The translations under genes were made by a program, and so were the position numbers. Source: Antarcticimicrobium luteum (GTDB lineage Bacteria; Pseudomonadota; Alphaproteobacteria; Rhodobacterales; Rhodobacteraceae). From it: 64,000 nucleotides of DNA. Within the stretch, counting starts at the first letter, position 1. Each line of letters begins with the position of its first letter. Of the stretch, positions 34,520 through 43,904 are shown one piece after another. The DNA is taken from the NCBI RefSeq assembly GCF_004358185.1, contig NZ_SMUV01000074.1:372001-436000 (forward strand), read 5' to 3'. The notes under the pieces are model-generated. The model made no database searches. It worked only from the letters and a program-made list of their open reading frames with translations, and was not told where the DNA came from.

Positions 34520-36703
34520 TCACCTCAACCGTAGCGCGTTCAGCGAGACCGTAATCGACGACGACGACATCGCCAATGCGGCAATCAGCGGCGTCGCCAG
34601 CCCTGCGACCGCCAGCGGCACCGCGATCAAGTTGTAGACCGTGGCGATGCGGAAATTCTCGCGGATCCGGCGGGTCGCCTTCTGCGCGGTGACGCAGGCA
34701 TCGGCGATCGGTGTCAGATCCTGGCCCAGCAGCACGATGTCAGAGGCGACGCGCGCGGCGTCCAGCGCCGAGGCCGGCGAGATCGAGACATGGGCGGCGG
34801 CAAGCGCGGCGGTATCGTTCAGCCCGTCGCCCACCATCAGGACGGTCCTGCCCTCCTCGGTCAGGTGGGCGATGCGCGCGGCCTTGTCCTGCGGCAGCGC
34901 CTCGGCCACCCATCTGGCGATGCCCAGACGCTGCGCCAGCGCCTCGACCGCGCCGGCGGTATCGCCCGAGATCAGCAGCACCTCCTTGCCGGTCTCGCGC
35001 AGCGCGGCGACCGCCGCGGCCGCACCGGGACGCAGCGCGTCGGAGAAATAGAACGGGCGCGGATCGCCCTCGCCCACCGACAGCCAGGCGGCGGTTTGTG
35101 CGCCCTGTTCGGCCCCGACCCAGCCCGCCCGGCCCAGACGCACGGTGCGCCCGCGCCAGATGCCCTGGGTGCCATACCCCGGCACCTCGATCACGTCCGA
35201 CAGGGTGGCGGGCCTGATCCCGGCGGCGCGCGCCGATTTGACCAACGCGACGGACAGCGGATGCGACGACCCCTCGGCCAGCGCCAGCGCGATCTCAAGA
35301 TCGGCGCGGGTGTGATCGCCGGAATTGGTCAGCTCCGGCGTGCCGGCGGTCAGTGTGCCGGTCTTGTCGAACACCACGGTATCGACCTGCGCAAGCCGCT
35401 CCAGCGCGGTGGAATGCTTGATCAGCATGCCCTTGCGGAACAGGCGCCCCGAGGCGGCGGTGGTCACCGCCGGCACCGCAAGGCCCAGCGCGCAGGGACA
35501 GGTGATGATCAGGACGGCGGCGGCGATGTTCAGCGCGGTGCGCAGATCCCAGGTGTAGAGATACCAGCCGACAAAACTGAGCGCCGAGAGGATATGCACG
35601 CCCGGCGCGTAGAGTTTCGCCGCCTTGTCGGCCAGCGAGGTATAGCGCGAGCGGCCCGATTCAGCGATCGCCACCAGATCGGCGATCCGGTGCAGCGAGG
35701 TATCCTCGCCCACCGCGCTGGCGCGCACCGTGAGCGGGCCGGTCAGGTTGACCTCGCCCGCCGAGACGCCCAGCCCCGGCTCGGCAAAGACCGGCACGGT
35801 TTCGCCCGTCAGCAGCGAGCGGTCGAGTTCCGAGCGCCCCTCGATGATCTCGCCATCCACCGGCATCCGCCCGCCGGGACGCACACGGATCAGATCGCCG
35901 ATCCTGAGTTCGGCCACCGAAACCTCCTCTTCGCTGCCGTCCGCCGTCAGCCGCAGGGCGCGGGGCACCTCCAGCGCGGTCAGCTCCTCGGCGGCCGAGC
36001 GGGCCACGGCGCGGGTGCGATAGTCCAGGTAACGGCCCGCCAACAGAAAGAACGTAAGCGTGAGGGCGGCATCGAAATAGGCATGCGCGCCCGAGAGCGA
36101 GGTTTCCCAAAGCGATGTGGCCAGCGCCAGAACGATGGCCAGGACGATCGGCACATCCATGTTCAGCCGCCGCACCCGCAGCGCGCTCCAGGCGTTGCGG
36201 AAGAACGGCTGCGCCGAAAAGGCGATGGCCGGCAGCGTGATCGCGGCCGAGATCCAGTGGAACATGTCCCGCGTCGCATCGGTCGCCCCGGACCAGACCG
36301 AGACGGACAACAGCATCACGTTCATCGAGGCAAACCCGGCGACCGCCAGCCGCATCAGCAGGTCGCGCCCGGCGCGGTCGGTCTGGGTCGCCTGCAGCGC
36401 GCCGGCATCCAGCTCATGCGCCTCATATCCCGCGCGCTCCAGCACCGGGATCAGGTCGGCGGCGCGCACATCCGGGTCGGCCTCGATCATCGCGCGTTTC
36501 AGCGTCAGATTGACCCGAGCCGACTGCACGCCCGGGGCTGCCGCCAGTTCCCGTTCGACTGTGGAGATGCAGGCCTGGCAATGGATGCCGGGCAGCGACA
36601 GGGCGATACGGGCGTCCTTGGGCGCCTCCTCCACCGGCTGAGCCGGGGCGGCGAGGCAGCCGGGACAGGCGGCGGCCGAAGGGGGGCGGAGTTCAGCGGT
36701 CAT
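34520..36703 (-). CDS. ccoI: Copper-translocating P-type ATPase CcoI (cbb3 assembly)
   Basis: Copper-exporting P1B ATPase that supplies copper for the CuB site of cbb3 oxidase. 727 residues. An N-terminal CPGC pair and heavy-metal domain (GIHCQACIS, about 38-46) are followed by eight hydrophobic segments, the CPC metal site in ITCPCALGLAVP, the phosphorylated Asp in DKTGTLT and the hinge GDGLND. ATG at 36703 is chosen; a TTG 24 bases upstream is possible. No ribosome site precedes the ATG, but it overlaps the stop of a 77-residue ORF (ATGA), so translation is probably coupled. Confidence 0.95.
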   Translation of the reverse strand: MTAELRPPSAAACPGCLAAPAQPVEEAPKDARIALSLPGIHCQACISTVERELAAAPGVQSARVNLTLKRAMIEADPDVRAADLIPVLERAGYEAHELDAGALQATQTDRAGRDLLMRLAVAGFASMNVMLLSVSVWSGATDATRDMFHWISAAITLPAIAFSAQPFFRNAWSALRVRRLNMDVPIVLAIVLALATSLWETSLSGAHAYFDAALTLTFFLLAGRYLDYRTRAVARSAAEELTALEVPRALRLTADGSEEEVSVAELRIGDLIRVRPGGRMPVDGEIIEGRSELDRSLLTGETVPVFAEPGLGVSAGEVNLTGPLTVRASAVGEDTSLHRIADLVAIAESGRSRYTSLADKAAKLYAPGVHILSALSFVGWYLYTWDLRTALNIAAAVLIITCPCALGLAVPAVTTAASGRLFRKGMLIKHSTALERLAQVDTVVFDKTGTLTAGTPELTNSGDHTRADLEIALALAEGSSHPLSVALVKSARAAGIRPATLSDVIEVPGYGTQGIWRGRTVRLGRAGWVGAEQGAQTAAWLSVGEGDPRPFYFSDALRPGAAAAVAALRETGKEVLLISGDTAGAVEALAQRLGIARWVAEALPQDKAARIAHLTEEGRTVLMVGDGLNDTAALAAAHVSISPASALDAARVASDIVLLGQDLTPIADACVTAQKATRRIRENFRIATVYNLIAVPLAVAGLATPLIAALAMSSSSITVSLNALRLR

Positions 36704-36933
36704 GGGGATACCCGCGGTTGAGAACAAGGAAGGCCGATCAGATGTTCCGCAGACAAGCGCGCCGCAGGCGCGCCGCCCCCGTCCCCCGCGGGGCGGGGGC
36801 GAGGCCGCAGAACCAAGGTTCGCTGCGCAAGGCTGTCACGGCCCGGCGGCCTCCACCAGCTTTGCGCCCGCCGCATCGAAGCGGCGGTCGGCCGGGCGCT
36901 CGGACCCGCGCGGGTGGAGGGGAATGCGGTCAT
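36700..36933 (-). CDS. 77-residue bridging ORF between ccoH and ccoI
   Basis: The ATG at 36933 comes 1 base after the ccoH stop and has AAAGG 5 bases upstream; its TGA overlaps the ccoI ATG (ATGA). The product is rich in Arg, Pro and Ala with no recognised domain. The DNA inside forms GC hairpins: GCGCGCC-GCA-GGCGCGC (36757-36773) and a nested GCCCCCG...CGGGGGC (36775-36800). Most ccoGHIS operons have no gene here. It may be an inserted intergenic element that kept an open frame, serving mainly to couple ccoI translation. Confidence 0.4.
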   Translation of the reverse strand: MTAFPSTRAGPSARPTAASMRRAQSWWRPPGRDSLAQRTLVLRPRPRPAGDGGGAPAARLSAEHLIGLPCSQPRVSP

Positions 36934-36934
36934 C

Positions 36935-37393
36935 TCAGCCTTTCACAAAGAACACCAGGCGCTGGGTGAATTCGGTGCCGTTCCCGGCCAGCGCCTTGAG
37001 GCGCAGATCCCATTTCCCCGGGCGCAGTTCGGCCGGGGCGACATAGGCGGTCCCGTCGAATTCGAAGGCCGGTGCGACATCGTCCCGCCGCTCGGTCGCG
37101 CGGCCGACGGTGGCCTCGATCCTGGCGGCGCGGACCGGGGCGCCGGCGCTATCGGTCACCGCCATGATCACCAGCCCGCCGGTATAGGACACGTTGACGG
37201 TCCAGCCCAGAGCCTCCTGCGCGGCGCGGCGGTCATCGAACTCCTGACTGGCGACATAGGAATTCCTGACCTCCAGCCCGGGAAAGGTGCTGATCGCGCT
37301 GTAGGCCAGCGTGAGATTCACCGCGATGATCACCCCGAAGGCGCCGACAAAAAGCATCAGCGCATGGCGCCCCGTGAATTTGCGTTCCGACAT
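36935..37393 (-). CDS. ccoH: cbb3 oxidase assembly protein CcoH (FixH)
   Basis: Membrane-anchored assembly factor for cbb3 oxidase. 152 residues with one N-terminal membrane helix (about 11-32) and a periplasmic beta-rich domain, the FixH layout: FTGRHALMLFVGAFGVIIAVN at the start and PAELRPGKWDLRLKA near the end. It starts 2 bases after the ccoG stop and is the second gene of ccoGHIS. Confidence 0.94.
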   Translation of the reverse strand: MSERKFTGRHALMLFVGAFGVIIAVNLTLAYSAISTFPGLEVRNSYVASQEFDDRRAAQEALGWTVNVSYTGGLVIMAVTDSAGAPVRAARIEATVGRATERRDDVAPAFEFDGTAYVAPAELRPGKWDLRLKALAGNGTEFTQRLVFFVKG

Positions 37394-37395
37394 GG

Positions 37396-38826
37396 TCAGT
37401 TTGCCCGGCCGTTGAAGGTGCTGTCCTTGTACGCGCGCTCGCCGCTGGCCAGATCCTCGATCCAGAAGCGGATATCGGTCGCTTCTGCGTTGGAGGGAAC
37501 CGATCCTTTGGGCGAGACCACATAGACCCGTTGAAGATGCGCGGTATCGGCCGGAACCTCAACCGAGTCGTAGGGCGTCCCCTCGAGCTGGATCCGCAGG
37601 GTCGGATCGCCCACCACCGACAATTTGAATGGCCGCGGCTCGCCATGCTTGTTGCGCAGCCGGATGTCATAGGTGTTGCGGATCGAGCCGTCCGACAGGG
37701 TGACGAAGGTCGGGTTGCGCACCGGCGCCACGGTCAGGTCGATATCAGAACGGATAAACAGCGCGAAGACCAGCCCGAAGCCCACCAGCGCCCAGAGCGT
37801 GGTATAAAGGATCGTGCGCGGGCGCAGAATGTGTTTCCAGATGTTCTTGGGCGCGTTGCCCGATCGTTCCGAGGGTTCGTCGCTGAGCGCCATATAGTCG
37901 ATCAGTCCGCGCGGCTTGCCGACCTTGGCCATCACATCGTCGCAGGCGTCGATGCATAGCCCGCAGGTGATGCAGGCCAGTTGCTGGCCATCGCGGATGT
38001 CGATGCCCATCGGACAGACGTTGACGCAAGCCATGCAGTCAATGCAATCGCCAAGCTGTTCGGCGCCTTCGGCCTTGCGATGCTTGCCGCGCGGCTCGCC
38101 GCGCCATTCGCGGTAGCCGATGGTGATGGTATCCTCGTCCATCATCGCCGCCTGGATGCGGGGCCAGGGACAGGCATAAATGCAGATCTGTTCGCGCGCG
38201 AAGCCGCCGAAGAAAAACGTGGTGGCGGTCAGCACCGCGATCGTCGTGTAGGCGACCGGATGGGCGCTGAGCGTGAAGAGGTCGACGAACAGCGTCGGGG
38301 CATCGGTGAAATAGAACACCCAGGCCCCGCCGGTGGCTACCGAGATCAGCAGCCAGGCGATCCACTTGGTGAGCCGCAGCCGCGTCTTGCGGAAATCCAG
38401 TTTCTTCTGCCGGTGCAGGCGCAGCCGGGCGTTGCGGTCGCCCTCGATCCAGCGCTCGACCAGGATGAACAGGTCGGTCCACACGGTCTGCGGGCAGGCA
38501 TAGCCGCACCAGACCCGGCCCAGCGCCGAGGTGAACAGGAACAGCCCCAGCCCCGCCATGATCAGCAGACCGGCGACGAAATAGAACTCATGCGGCCAGA
38601 TCTCGATCCAGAGGAAATAGAAGCGCCGGTTGGCCAGGTCGAGCAGTACCGCCTGATCCGGAAGGCTGGGCCCCCGGTCCCAGCGGAACCAGGGCATGAC
38701 ATAATAAAGGCCCAGCATGAGGGTGAGCAGAACCCACTTCAGATTGCGGAACTTGCCTGAGACGCGGCGCGGAAAGATCGGCTCCCGGGCGGCATAAAGG
38801 CTGGAGGTGGGATTGGAATCGCTCAC
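37396..38826 (-). CDS. ccoG: cbb3 oxidase accessory protein CcoG (FixG/RdxA)
   Basis: Membrane protein with ferredoxin-type clusters, thought to reduce copper for cbb3 oxidase assembly. 476 residues from the chosen start. Membrane helices lie near 35-55, 85-105, 160-180 and 195-215; the cluster motifs are CIDCMACVNVCP and CITCGLCIDACDD; a C-terminal Ig-like FixG domain follows from about 345. GTG at 38826 has GGAG 7 bases upstream; ATG at 38832 is the alternative. Upstream is a perfect FNR box at 38889-38902. Confidence 0.95.
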   Translation of the reverse strand: MSDSNPTSSLYAAREPIFPRRVSGKFRNLKWVLLTLMLGLYYVMPWFRWDRGPSLPDQAVLLDLANRRFYFLWIEIWPHEFYFVAGLLIMAGLGLFLFTSALGRVWCGYACPQTVWTDLFILVERWIEGDRNARLRLHRQKKLDFRKTRLRLTKWIAWLLISVATGGAWVFYFTDAPTLFVDLFTLSAHPVAYTTIAVLTATTFFFGGFAREQICIYACPWPRIQAAMMDEDTITIGYREWRGEPRGKHRKAEGAEQLGDCIDCMACVNVCPMGIDIRDGQQLACITCGLCIDACDDVMAKVGKPRGLIDYMALSDEPSERSGNAPKNIWKHILRPRTILYTTLWALVGFGLVFALFIRSDIDLTVAPVRNPTFVTLSDGSIRNTYDIRLRNKHGEPRPFKLSVVGDPTLRIQLEGTPYDSVEVPADTAHLQRVYVVSPKGSVPSNAEATDIRFWIEDLASGERAYKDSTFNGRAN

Positions 38827-38888
38827 GGACATACTCCGGCTGGGCATTTGGGGTTGCGGCCTTGTCACATCTGGCGCGGCCGCACACT

Positions 38889-38902
38889 TTGATTTGTATC
38901 AA
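38889..38902. promoter_or_regulatory. FNR/FnrL box for ccoGHIS
   Basis: TTGATTTGTATCAA matches the FNR consensus TTGAT-N4-ATCAA exactly, 62 bases before the ccoG start. Low-oxygen activation of ccoGHIS by FnrL is expected from known alphaproteobacteria. It also lies 50 bases after the end of the neighbouring lysR gene. Confidence 0.85.
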
Positions 38903-38952
38903 AAATGCGCATCGGCAAGGCAGGTTTGGAATGTGCTCTTGTGACGCGGGGC

Positions 38953-39846
38953 TCACCCGGCCGCAAGGGACGATGCCGCCCGCGCCTCGCGCCGCAACCA
39001 GGCGACAAAGGCCCGGGCCGCCGGTCGCAGCACACCGGGGCGGGTGACGACGTGATAATAGGCGTCATGGCGCATCTCGAACAGCTCGACCAGCCGGCCG
39101 GCGGCGAGGTCGGGCTCGACAAAGAGCCGCACAGTGATCAACACCCCCTGCCCCTGCCGCGCGCTTTCCAGCATCAGGTTGCCGGGCAGCTGGATGCGGC
39201 GGCGTGCGCCCCCGGGCGCCGCGCCATGGGTTTCCAGCCAGGTGCTGGCCTCGTTAGTGCCCAGTTCCTCGATCCAGGGCAGATCGATCAGGTCGGCCGG
39301 GCTGTCGATCCGGCGGCCCTGCAACAGCGTCGGCGCGGCCACCACGATCAGCGGCGCCGGCAGCAATACCTCGCTGTGCAATCCCGGCCAGCCGCCCGCG
39401 CCGTGGCGGAGCGCCAGATCGATGCCCCCCGGGGTCAGATCGATGAGCTGCGGCGAGGGATCGACGCGCAGGCTGATATCGGGGTGCGCCTGGGAAAAAA
39501 CTGCGAGCCGCGGCAACAACCAATAGCCCGCGAAGCTGGGCGTGACCGAGACGTGCAGCGGCCGGTCGGCGCCGCGACCGGACAGATCCTGCACCGTTGC
39601 GGCGATGGTGCCAAAGCCCAGCGCCAGCGAATCGGCCAGTTGCCGACCCTGCGCGTTCAGCCGCAGCGCCCGGCCAGACCGGTCCATCAGCGGCAGACCC
39701 ATATGACGCTCAAGCGCGCGCAAATGCTGGCTCACTGCGGCGTGGCTGATGTTCAGCGACGCGCCGGCGCGGGCCAGATTGCCCGTCTCGGCAAAGGCCG
39801 CAAAGGCGCGCAGGGCGGCGAGAGGCGGCATGGTGAGCCAGTCCAT
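38953..39846 (-). CDS. LysR-family regulator, GcvA-like
   Basis: 297-residue LysR-type regulator. The N-terminus PPLAALRAFAAFAETGNLARAG and the HTH helix NISHAAVSQHLRALERHMG are of the GcvA/AmpR subgroup; the effector domain covers about 95-290. It lies between ccoGHIS and ccoNOQP and is divergent from a 54-residue ORF, with two palindromes in the shared gap. It may control that small gene; a link with the oxidase is not evident. Confidence 0.9.
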   Translation of the reverse strand: MDWLTMPPLAALRAFAAFAETGNLARAGASLNISHAAVSQHLRALERHMGLPLMDRSGRALRLNAQGRQLADSLALGFGTIAATVQDLSGRGADRPLHVSVTPSFAGYWLLPRLAVFSQAHPDISLRVDPSPQLIDLTPGGIDLALRHGAGGWPGLHSEVLLPAPLIVVAAPTLLQGRRIDSPADLIDLPWIEELGTNEASTWLETHGAAPGGARRRIQLPGNLMLESARQGQGVLITVRLFVEPDLAAGRLVELFEMRHDAYYHVVTRPGVLRPAARAFVAWLRREARAASSLAAG

Positions 39847-39848
39847 AT

Positions 39849-39879
39849 GTAAGCCCCACTTACAGATTGGAATTCCAAT
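39849..39879. promoter_or_regulatory. Two adjacent palindromes, probable LysR operators
   Basis: Just upstream of the lysR start are GTAAG-CCCCA-CTTAC (39849-39863) and the perfect 14-base palindrome ATTGGAATTCCAAT (39866-39879). The pair fits a LysR binding region controlling the regulator and the divergent small ORF. Confidence 0.5.
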
Positions 39880-39948
39880 TGAATCGCATCATTCCCCGTT
39901 TTGGTCAAGTCTGCATGGACATATCGCCCGCAACCCGAGGAGAGGACC

Positions 39949-40113
39949 ATGATCACCATCTATGCCCAGAGTTTCATGACCGCCACCCGCACCGGCTGCG
40001 TCCGGATGCGGGGCGTGCCGCCCGCCAAACCCGCCGGCCAGCGCCGCCGCTGGCTGCCGAAGGGGCATTGGTGGGTGGAGAAATCGCGCTGCAAGGACCC
40101 GACCCGGCTGTAA
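39949..40113 (+). CDS. Small basic hypothetical protein, 54 residues
   Basis: ORF beginning MITIYAQSFMTATRTG with a strong ribosome site (GAGGAGAGG, about 4 bases upstream). The product is basic, with PAKPAGQRRRWLPKGHWWVE in the second half, and has no membrane segment or known domain that I recognise. It is divergent from the LysR gene, 102 bases apart, with palindromes in between, and is followed by a hairpin at 40136-40163. The good start signals and regulated context support a real gene; function is unknown. Confidence 0.6.
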   Translation: MITIYAQSFMTATRTGCVRMRGVPPAKPAGQRRRWLPKGHWWVEKSRCKDPTRL

Positions 40114-40135
40114 GCCACGGCCCGAAACGAACGAA

Positions 40136-40163
40136 CCCGCCCATATCCGAAGATATGGACGGG
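40136..40163. terminator. Hairpin between the small ORF and ccoP
   Basis: CCCG-C-CCATATC-CGAA-GATATGG-A-CGGG: a 7-bp perfect stem with a 4-bp extension across one mismatch. It lies 22 bases after the small ORF stop and could end that transcript. There is no T-run. Confidence 0.45.
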
Positions 40164-40200
40164 CCCGGCCACAGGTTTATACTTTCACTCACTAACTGGT

Positions 40201-40276
40201 CGGCGCCGGCTTCTCAGGAAACGCGCGAACAGATCGAAAAGCCGGCGCCGTGCCTCCGGACCGCAGGGACGGTCCG
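40201..40276. repeat. Inverted repeats downstream of ccoNOQP
   Basis: CGGCGCCGGCTT (40201-40212) is repeated inverted at 40239-40250 (12 of 12 bases, 26 bases apart). Next to it is the hairpin CGGACCG-CAGGGA-CGGTCCG (40257-40276), 20 bases beyond the ccoP stop. Together they probably form the 3' end of the ccoNOQP transcript. Confidence 0.5.
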
Positions 40277-40296
40277 AAGGTATCTCTCATCACAGG

Positions 40297-41166
40297 TTAC
40301 TCGCCGCCGCCCAGCTGGTGGACATAGATGGCGGCCGCCCGGATCTGGTCTTCGCTCAGACGCAGGCCCCAAGCGGGCATCACGCCAAAGCGGCTGTTGG
40401 TGACGGTTTCCTTGAGGGTGTCGAAATCGCCGCCATAGAGCCAGATCGCATCGGTCAGGTTCGGTGCGCCCTGGGTCCGGTCGCCGGTGCCGTCGTCCAT
40501 GTGACAGGCCGCACAGTTGTCCGCGAACACCACCGCGCCCGCCTCGACCTGCGCCGCGTCCTGCGGCGTGCCCGACAACGACATGACATAGTTCACCACC
40601 TGGTCGATCTCGTCCCCGGCCAGCAGTTCGTCACGACCGAAGGCGGGCATCTGGGAATACCGCGCATCACCGTCGTCCTCGTTGCGGACGCCGTGAGAGA
40701 TCGTGGCATGAATATCCTCGATGTTGCCGCCCCAGAGCCAGTCGTCGTCCAGCAGGTTGGGATAGCCTTTGGCACCGGCCGCGCCGGAACCGTGGCACTG
40801 GGCGCACCAGGTCTTGAACACCGCCGAACCGGCCGAAACAGCATAGCTGTTCAGTTCGGGATCCGCCGCGATCTCGGTCAGTTCGGCCGAAACCAGCCGT
40901 TCGTTGATCGCCGCATTGGCCTCGGCCACCGCGTCGATCTCTTTCTGGACATTGGCCCGGGTAGACCAGCCCAACAGACCCGCTGTCGCGGATTTGACGC
41001 CCGGCCAGGCCGGATAGGCGATGCTGTAGCCGATGGCCCAGACAATACAGGCGTAGAACACCCAGACCCACCAGCGCGGAAGCGGATTGTTGAACTCTTC
41101 GATCCCGTCCCAGCTGTGGCCGGTCGTTTCCGGATCGCCCTTGTGCTTTTGAGGGGCTTTGCTCAT
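40297..41166 (-). CDS. ccoP: cbb3 cytochrome oxidase subunit III CcoP
   Basis: Membrane-anchored dihaem cytochrome c of cbb3 oxidase. 289 residues with an N-terminal membrane helix (about 31-52) and two haem motifs, CAQCH (about 120) and CAACH (about 216), each followed by its methionine ligand region ([12 protein letters not shown]). The start overlaps the ccoQ stop by 4 bases. Last structural gene of ccoNOQP. Confidence 0.97.
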   Translation of the reverse strand: MSKAPQKHKGDPETTGHSWDGIEEFNNPLPRWWVWVFYACIVWAIGYSIAYPAWPGVKSATAGLLGWSTRANVQKEIDAVAEANAAINERLVSAELTEIAADPELNSYAVSAGSAVFKTWCAQCHGSGAAGAKGYPNLLDDDWLWGGNIEDIHATISHGVRNEDDGDARYSQMPAFGRDELLAGDEIDQVVNYVMSLSGTPQDAAQVEAGAVVFADNCAACHMDDGTGDRTQGAPNLTDAIWLYGGDFDTLKETVTNSRFGVMPAWGLRLSEDQIRAAAIYVHQLGGGE

Positions 41167-41348
41167 GTCCTCGCCTCCTTGTCCGTGGCGGGTTTGTCGT
41201 CGTGCCTGAACGGAATGTCGGCCGTGTCGTTGTAGGTCTTGCTGCTGCCCGGGCGGAACACCCAGACGATAATGCCCACAAAGAAGGCGAACAGCGCCAA
41301 CAGCACCCAGCTATCTGCGAATTGCCTCAGGAGTGTGTAGATTTCCAT
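41163..41348 (-). CDS. ccoQ: cbb3 cytochrome oxidase subunit CcoQ
   Basis: Small membrane subunit that stabilises cbb3 oxidase. 61 residues: one membrane helix (about 10-31) ending in [19 protein letters not shown], a typical CcoQ sequence. It lies between ccoO (11 bases upstream) and ccoP (4-base overlap). Confidence 0.94.
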   Translation of the reverse strand: MEIYTLLRQFADSWVLLALFAFFVGIIVWVFRPGSSKTYNDTADIPFRHDDKPATDKEART

Positions 41349-41359
41349 GACACCCTCCC

Positions 41360-42088
41360 TCAGCGGCTTGCGTCGGGCGTGAAGGTCGAGAAATCGACCA
41401 GAGTCCCGAGCATTTGCAGATAGGCGATCAGCGCGTCGGCTTCGGACAGGCCAGGCTGACCGTCGAAGTTCGACACCGTCACCTTGTCGCCATACCGCTC
41501 GATCAGACCGTCATAATCGCTGTCCGGGTCGCCCTGGGCCAGAAAGTCGGCCTGGGCATTTTCCAGCATCTCGTCGGTATAGGGAACGCCGACAAAGGCA
41601 TGCGTGGACATCACGTCCTGGATGTAACGCCCGTCGATCACACGATCCTCGAGAAAGCGATATTTCGGCATGACGGATTCCGGCACCACCGATTGCGGGT
41701 TGCGCAGGTGATCCACATGCCACTCGTTCGAGTAGCGGCCGCCGACGCGGGCCAGATCCGGCCCGGTCCGCTTGGACCCCCACTGGAACGGATGGTCGTA
41801 CATCGACTCCGCCGCCAGGCTGTAGTGGCCATAGCGTTCGACCTCGTCCCGCATCGGGCGGATCATCTGGCTGTGGCACACATAGCAGCCTTCGCGCACG
41901 TAGATTTCGCGTCCGGCCAGTTCGAGCGGGGTGTAGGGACGCATCCCGTCCACCTTCTCGATGGTGTTTTCCAGCCAGAACAGCGGTGCGATCTGCACGA
42001 TGCCGCCCACGGTCACGACCAGGAAGCTGAACACCAGCAGGAGGGTCGCGTTGGTCTCGATTATTTTATGTTTGTCGAGAATTGCCAT
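41360..42088 (-). CDS. ccoO: cbb3 cytochrome oxidase subunit II CcoO
   Basis: Membrane-anchored monohaem cytochrome c of cbb3 oxidase. 242 residues with an N-terminal helix (about 12-35) and the haem motif [11 protein letters not shown] near residue 70; the axial methionine is likely in SVMPKYRFL. The sequence [15 protein letters not shown] is highly typical. It follows ccoN after 14 bases. Confidence 0.97.
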   Translation of the reverse strand: MAILDKHKIIETNATLLLVFSFLVVTVGGIVQIAPLFWLENTIEKVDGMRPYTPLELAGREIYVREGCYVCHSQMIRPMRDEVERYGHYSLAAESMYDHPFQWGSKRTGPDLARVGGRYSNEWHVDHLRNPQSVVPESVMPKYRFLEDRVIDGRYIQDVMSTHAFVGVPYTDEMLENAQADFLAQGDPDSDYDGLIERYGDKVTVSNFDGQPGLSEADALIAYLQMLGTLVDFSTFTPDASR

Positions 42089-42102
42089 TGCTCCGACCCT
42101 CC

Positions 42103-43707
42103 TTATTCAGCCGGGACCGTGGTGGCGAGGCTGGCCTCTTTGGCCGGCGCCCGCTTCACGGTCATCCACAGGTTATAGACCATCACGAGGCCCCCGGTGA
42201 GGTACAGAACCCCGCCCAGACCACGCACCACATACATCGGGAACTTGGCGGCCACGGTGTCGGCGAAAGAGTTCACCAGGAAGCCGTTGGCATCCACCTC
42301 GCGCCACATCAGGCCCTCCATGATGCCGGTCACCCACATCGACGCGGCGTAGAGCACGATGCCGATGGTCGCGAGCCAGAAGTGCCAGGACACCATCTGC
42401 AGGCTATAGAGGCGTTCACGCTTCCACAGCACCGGCACGAGGAAATAAAGCGCGCCAAAGGTGATCATGCCGTTCCAGCCCAGCGCACCCGAGTGCACGT
42501 GGCCGATGGTCCAGTCGGTGTAGTGCGACAGCGAGTTGACCGCGCGGATCGACATCATCGGCCCCTCGAAGGTGGACATGCCGTAGAAACCGACCGAGAT
42601 CACCATCATCCGGATGACCGGATCGGTGCGCAGCTTGTCCCAGGCGCCCGACAGCGTCATCAGCCCGTTGATCATGCCGCCCCACGAGGGCATCCACAGC
42701 ACGATCGAGAACACCATGCCCAGCGTCGAGGCCCAGTCGGGCAGCGCGGTATAGTGCAGGTGGTGCGGACCGGCCCAGATATAGATGAAGATCAGCGCCC
42801 AGAAGTGGATGATCGACAGCTTGTAGGAGAACACCGGGCGTTCGGCCTGTTTCGGGATGAAATAGTACATCATCCCCAGGAAGCCCGCGGTCAGGAAGAA
42901 GCCCACCGCGTTGTGGCCGTACCACCACTGGGTCATCGCATCCTGCACGCCCGACATCACCTGAACCGAGCGCGATCCCCAGATCGAGATCGGGATCGAG
43001 ATGTTGTTGACCACATGCAGCATCGCCACGGTGACGATGAAGGACAGATAGAACCAGTTGGCCACATAGATATGCGGCTCTTTGCGCTTGATGATGGTGC
43101 CCAGAAAGGCGGCCAGATAGGCGACCCAGACGATGGTCAGCCACCAGTCGACGTACCACTCCGGCTCGGCGTATTCCTTGGACTGGGTGGCGCCCAGCAG
43201 ATAGCCGGTCGCGGCCAGCACGATAAAGAGCTGATAGCCCCAGAACACGAACCAGCCCAGGTTGCCGCCCCAGAGCCGTGCCGCGCTGGTACGCTGCACC
43301 ACATAGAAGGAGGTGGCGATCAGCGCGTTGCCGCCGAAGGCAAAGATCACCGCGCTGGTGTGCAGCGGGCGCAGGCGGCCGAAATTGCCAAAACCGCTCA
43401 GCCAGTCGAAGTTGAGCTGAGGAAAGGCGAGTTGGAAGGCGATGAACGTTCCGACCAGGAAACCGACCACGCCCCAGAAGGCGGTGGCGATCACCCCGGC
43501 GCGCACCACGCTGTCGAAATATTCATTTTGCGGAATCGCGGGCGTGGGATCGCCTGTCCTGCGCAATGTATAAAGAAACAGGCCACCGGCCACGAGCAGA
43601 ATGATCGCTGCGTGCACCATATAGGCCAGGTCGCGCGCATAGTTGATCGCCATTGCCGAAAACAATGTGATCAGACCAAGCGCGATTAGCTTGAGTGTGT
43701 TTGACAT
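42103..43707 (-). CDS. ccoN: cbb3 cytochrome oxidase catalytic subunit I CcoN
   Basis: Catalytic subunit that reduces oxygen to water and pumps protons; binds haems b and b3 and CuB. 534 residues with about 12-14 membrane helices. Ligand regions visible are RPLHTSAVI (low-spin haem), [10 protein letters not shown] (CuB), GPHHLHYT (CuB) and [11 protein letters not shown] (haems b3 and b). It heads ccoNOQP and is controlled by the FNR box at 43801-43814. Confidence 0.98.
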   Translation of the reverse strand: MSNTLKLIALGLITLFSAMAINYARDLAYMVHAAIILLVAGGLFLYTLRRTGDPTPAIPQNEYFDSVVRAGVIATAFWGVVGFLVGTFIAFQLAFPQLNFDWLSGFGNFGRLRPLHTSAVIFAFGGNALIATSFYVVQRTSAARLWGGNLGWFVFWGYQLFIVLAATGYLLGATQSKEYAEPEWYVDWWLTIVWVAYLAAFLGTIIKRKEPHIYVANWFYLSFIVTVAMLHVVNNISIPISIWGSRSVQVMSGVQDAMTQWWYGHNAVGFFLTAGFLGMMYYFIPKQAERPVFSYKLSIIHFWALIFIYIWAGPHHLHYTALPDWASTLGMVFSIVLWMPSWGGMINGLMTLSGAWDKLRTDPVIRMMVISVGFYGMSTFEGPMMSIRAVNSLSHYTDWTIGHVHSGALGWNGMITFGALYFLVPVLWKRERLYSLQMVSWHFWLATIGIVLYAASMWVTGIMEGLMWREVDANGFLVNSFADTVAAKFPMYVVRGLGGVLYLTGGLVMVYNLWMTVKRAPAKEASLATTVPAE

Positions 43708-43800
43708 GTCACGTCCCTTTTCCTTGTCCCGCGCGATTCTTCCGCCGCGCCAGACGGATTCAGACCGATGATGTCATGCCGGAGGGCTTATGCAATCGCT

Positions 43801-43814
43801 TTGATCTGCATCAA
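43801..43814. promoter_or_regulatory. FNR/FnrL box between ccoN and uspA
   Basis: TTGATCTGCATCAA matches TTGAT-N4-ATCAA exactly. It lies 94 bases before ccoN and 91 bases before the divergent uspA gene, so one site may serve both. Low-oxygen activation of ccoNOQP is the expected role. Confidence 0.85.
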
Positions 43815-43904
43815 GACACCCTTGCCAATTCTATGACACGGATCGAAACTACCCGAAGGGCTTCGGGATCTGCCGGGGCCATATGAAAAGAGAACGAGGT
43901 TCCA

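Noticed and set aside
34520-36727. TTG start of ccoI at 36727
   Set aside because: No ribosome site precedes it, and the ATG at 36703 is tied to the upstream ORF by an ATGA overlap.
42082-43689. Long + strand frame opposite ccoN
   Set aside because: Antisense to a complete CcoN; His- and Arg-rich low-complexity translation.
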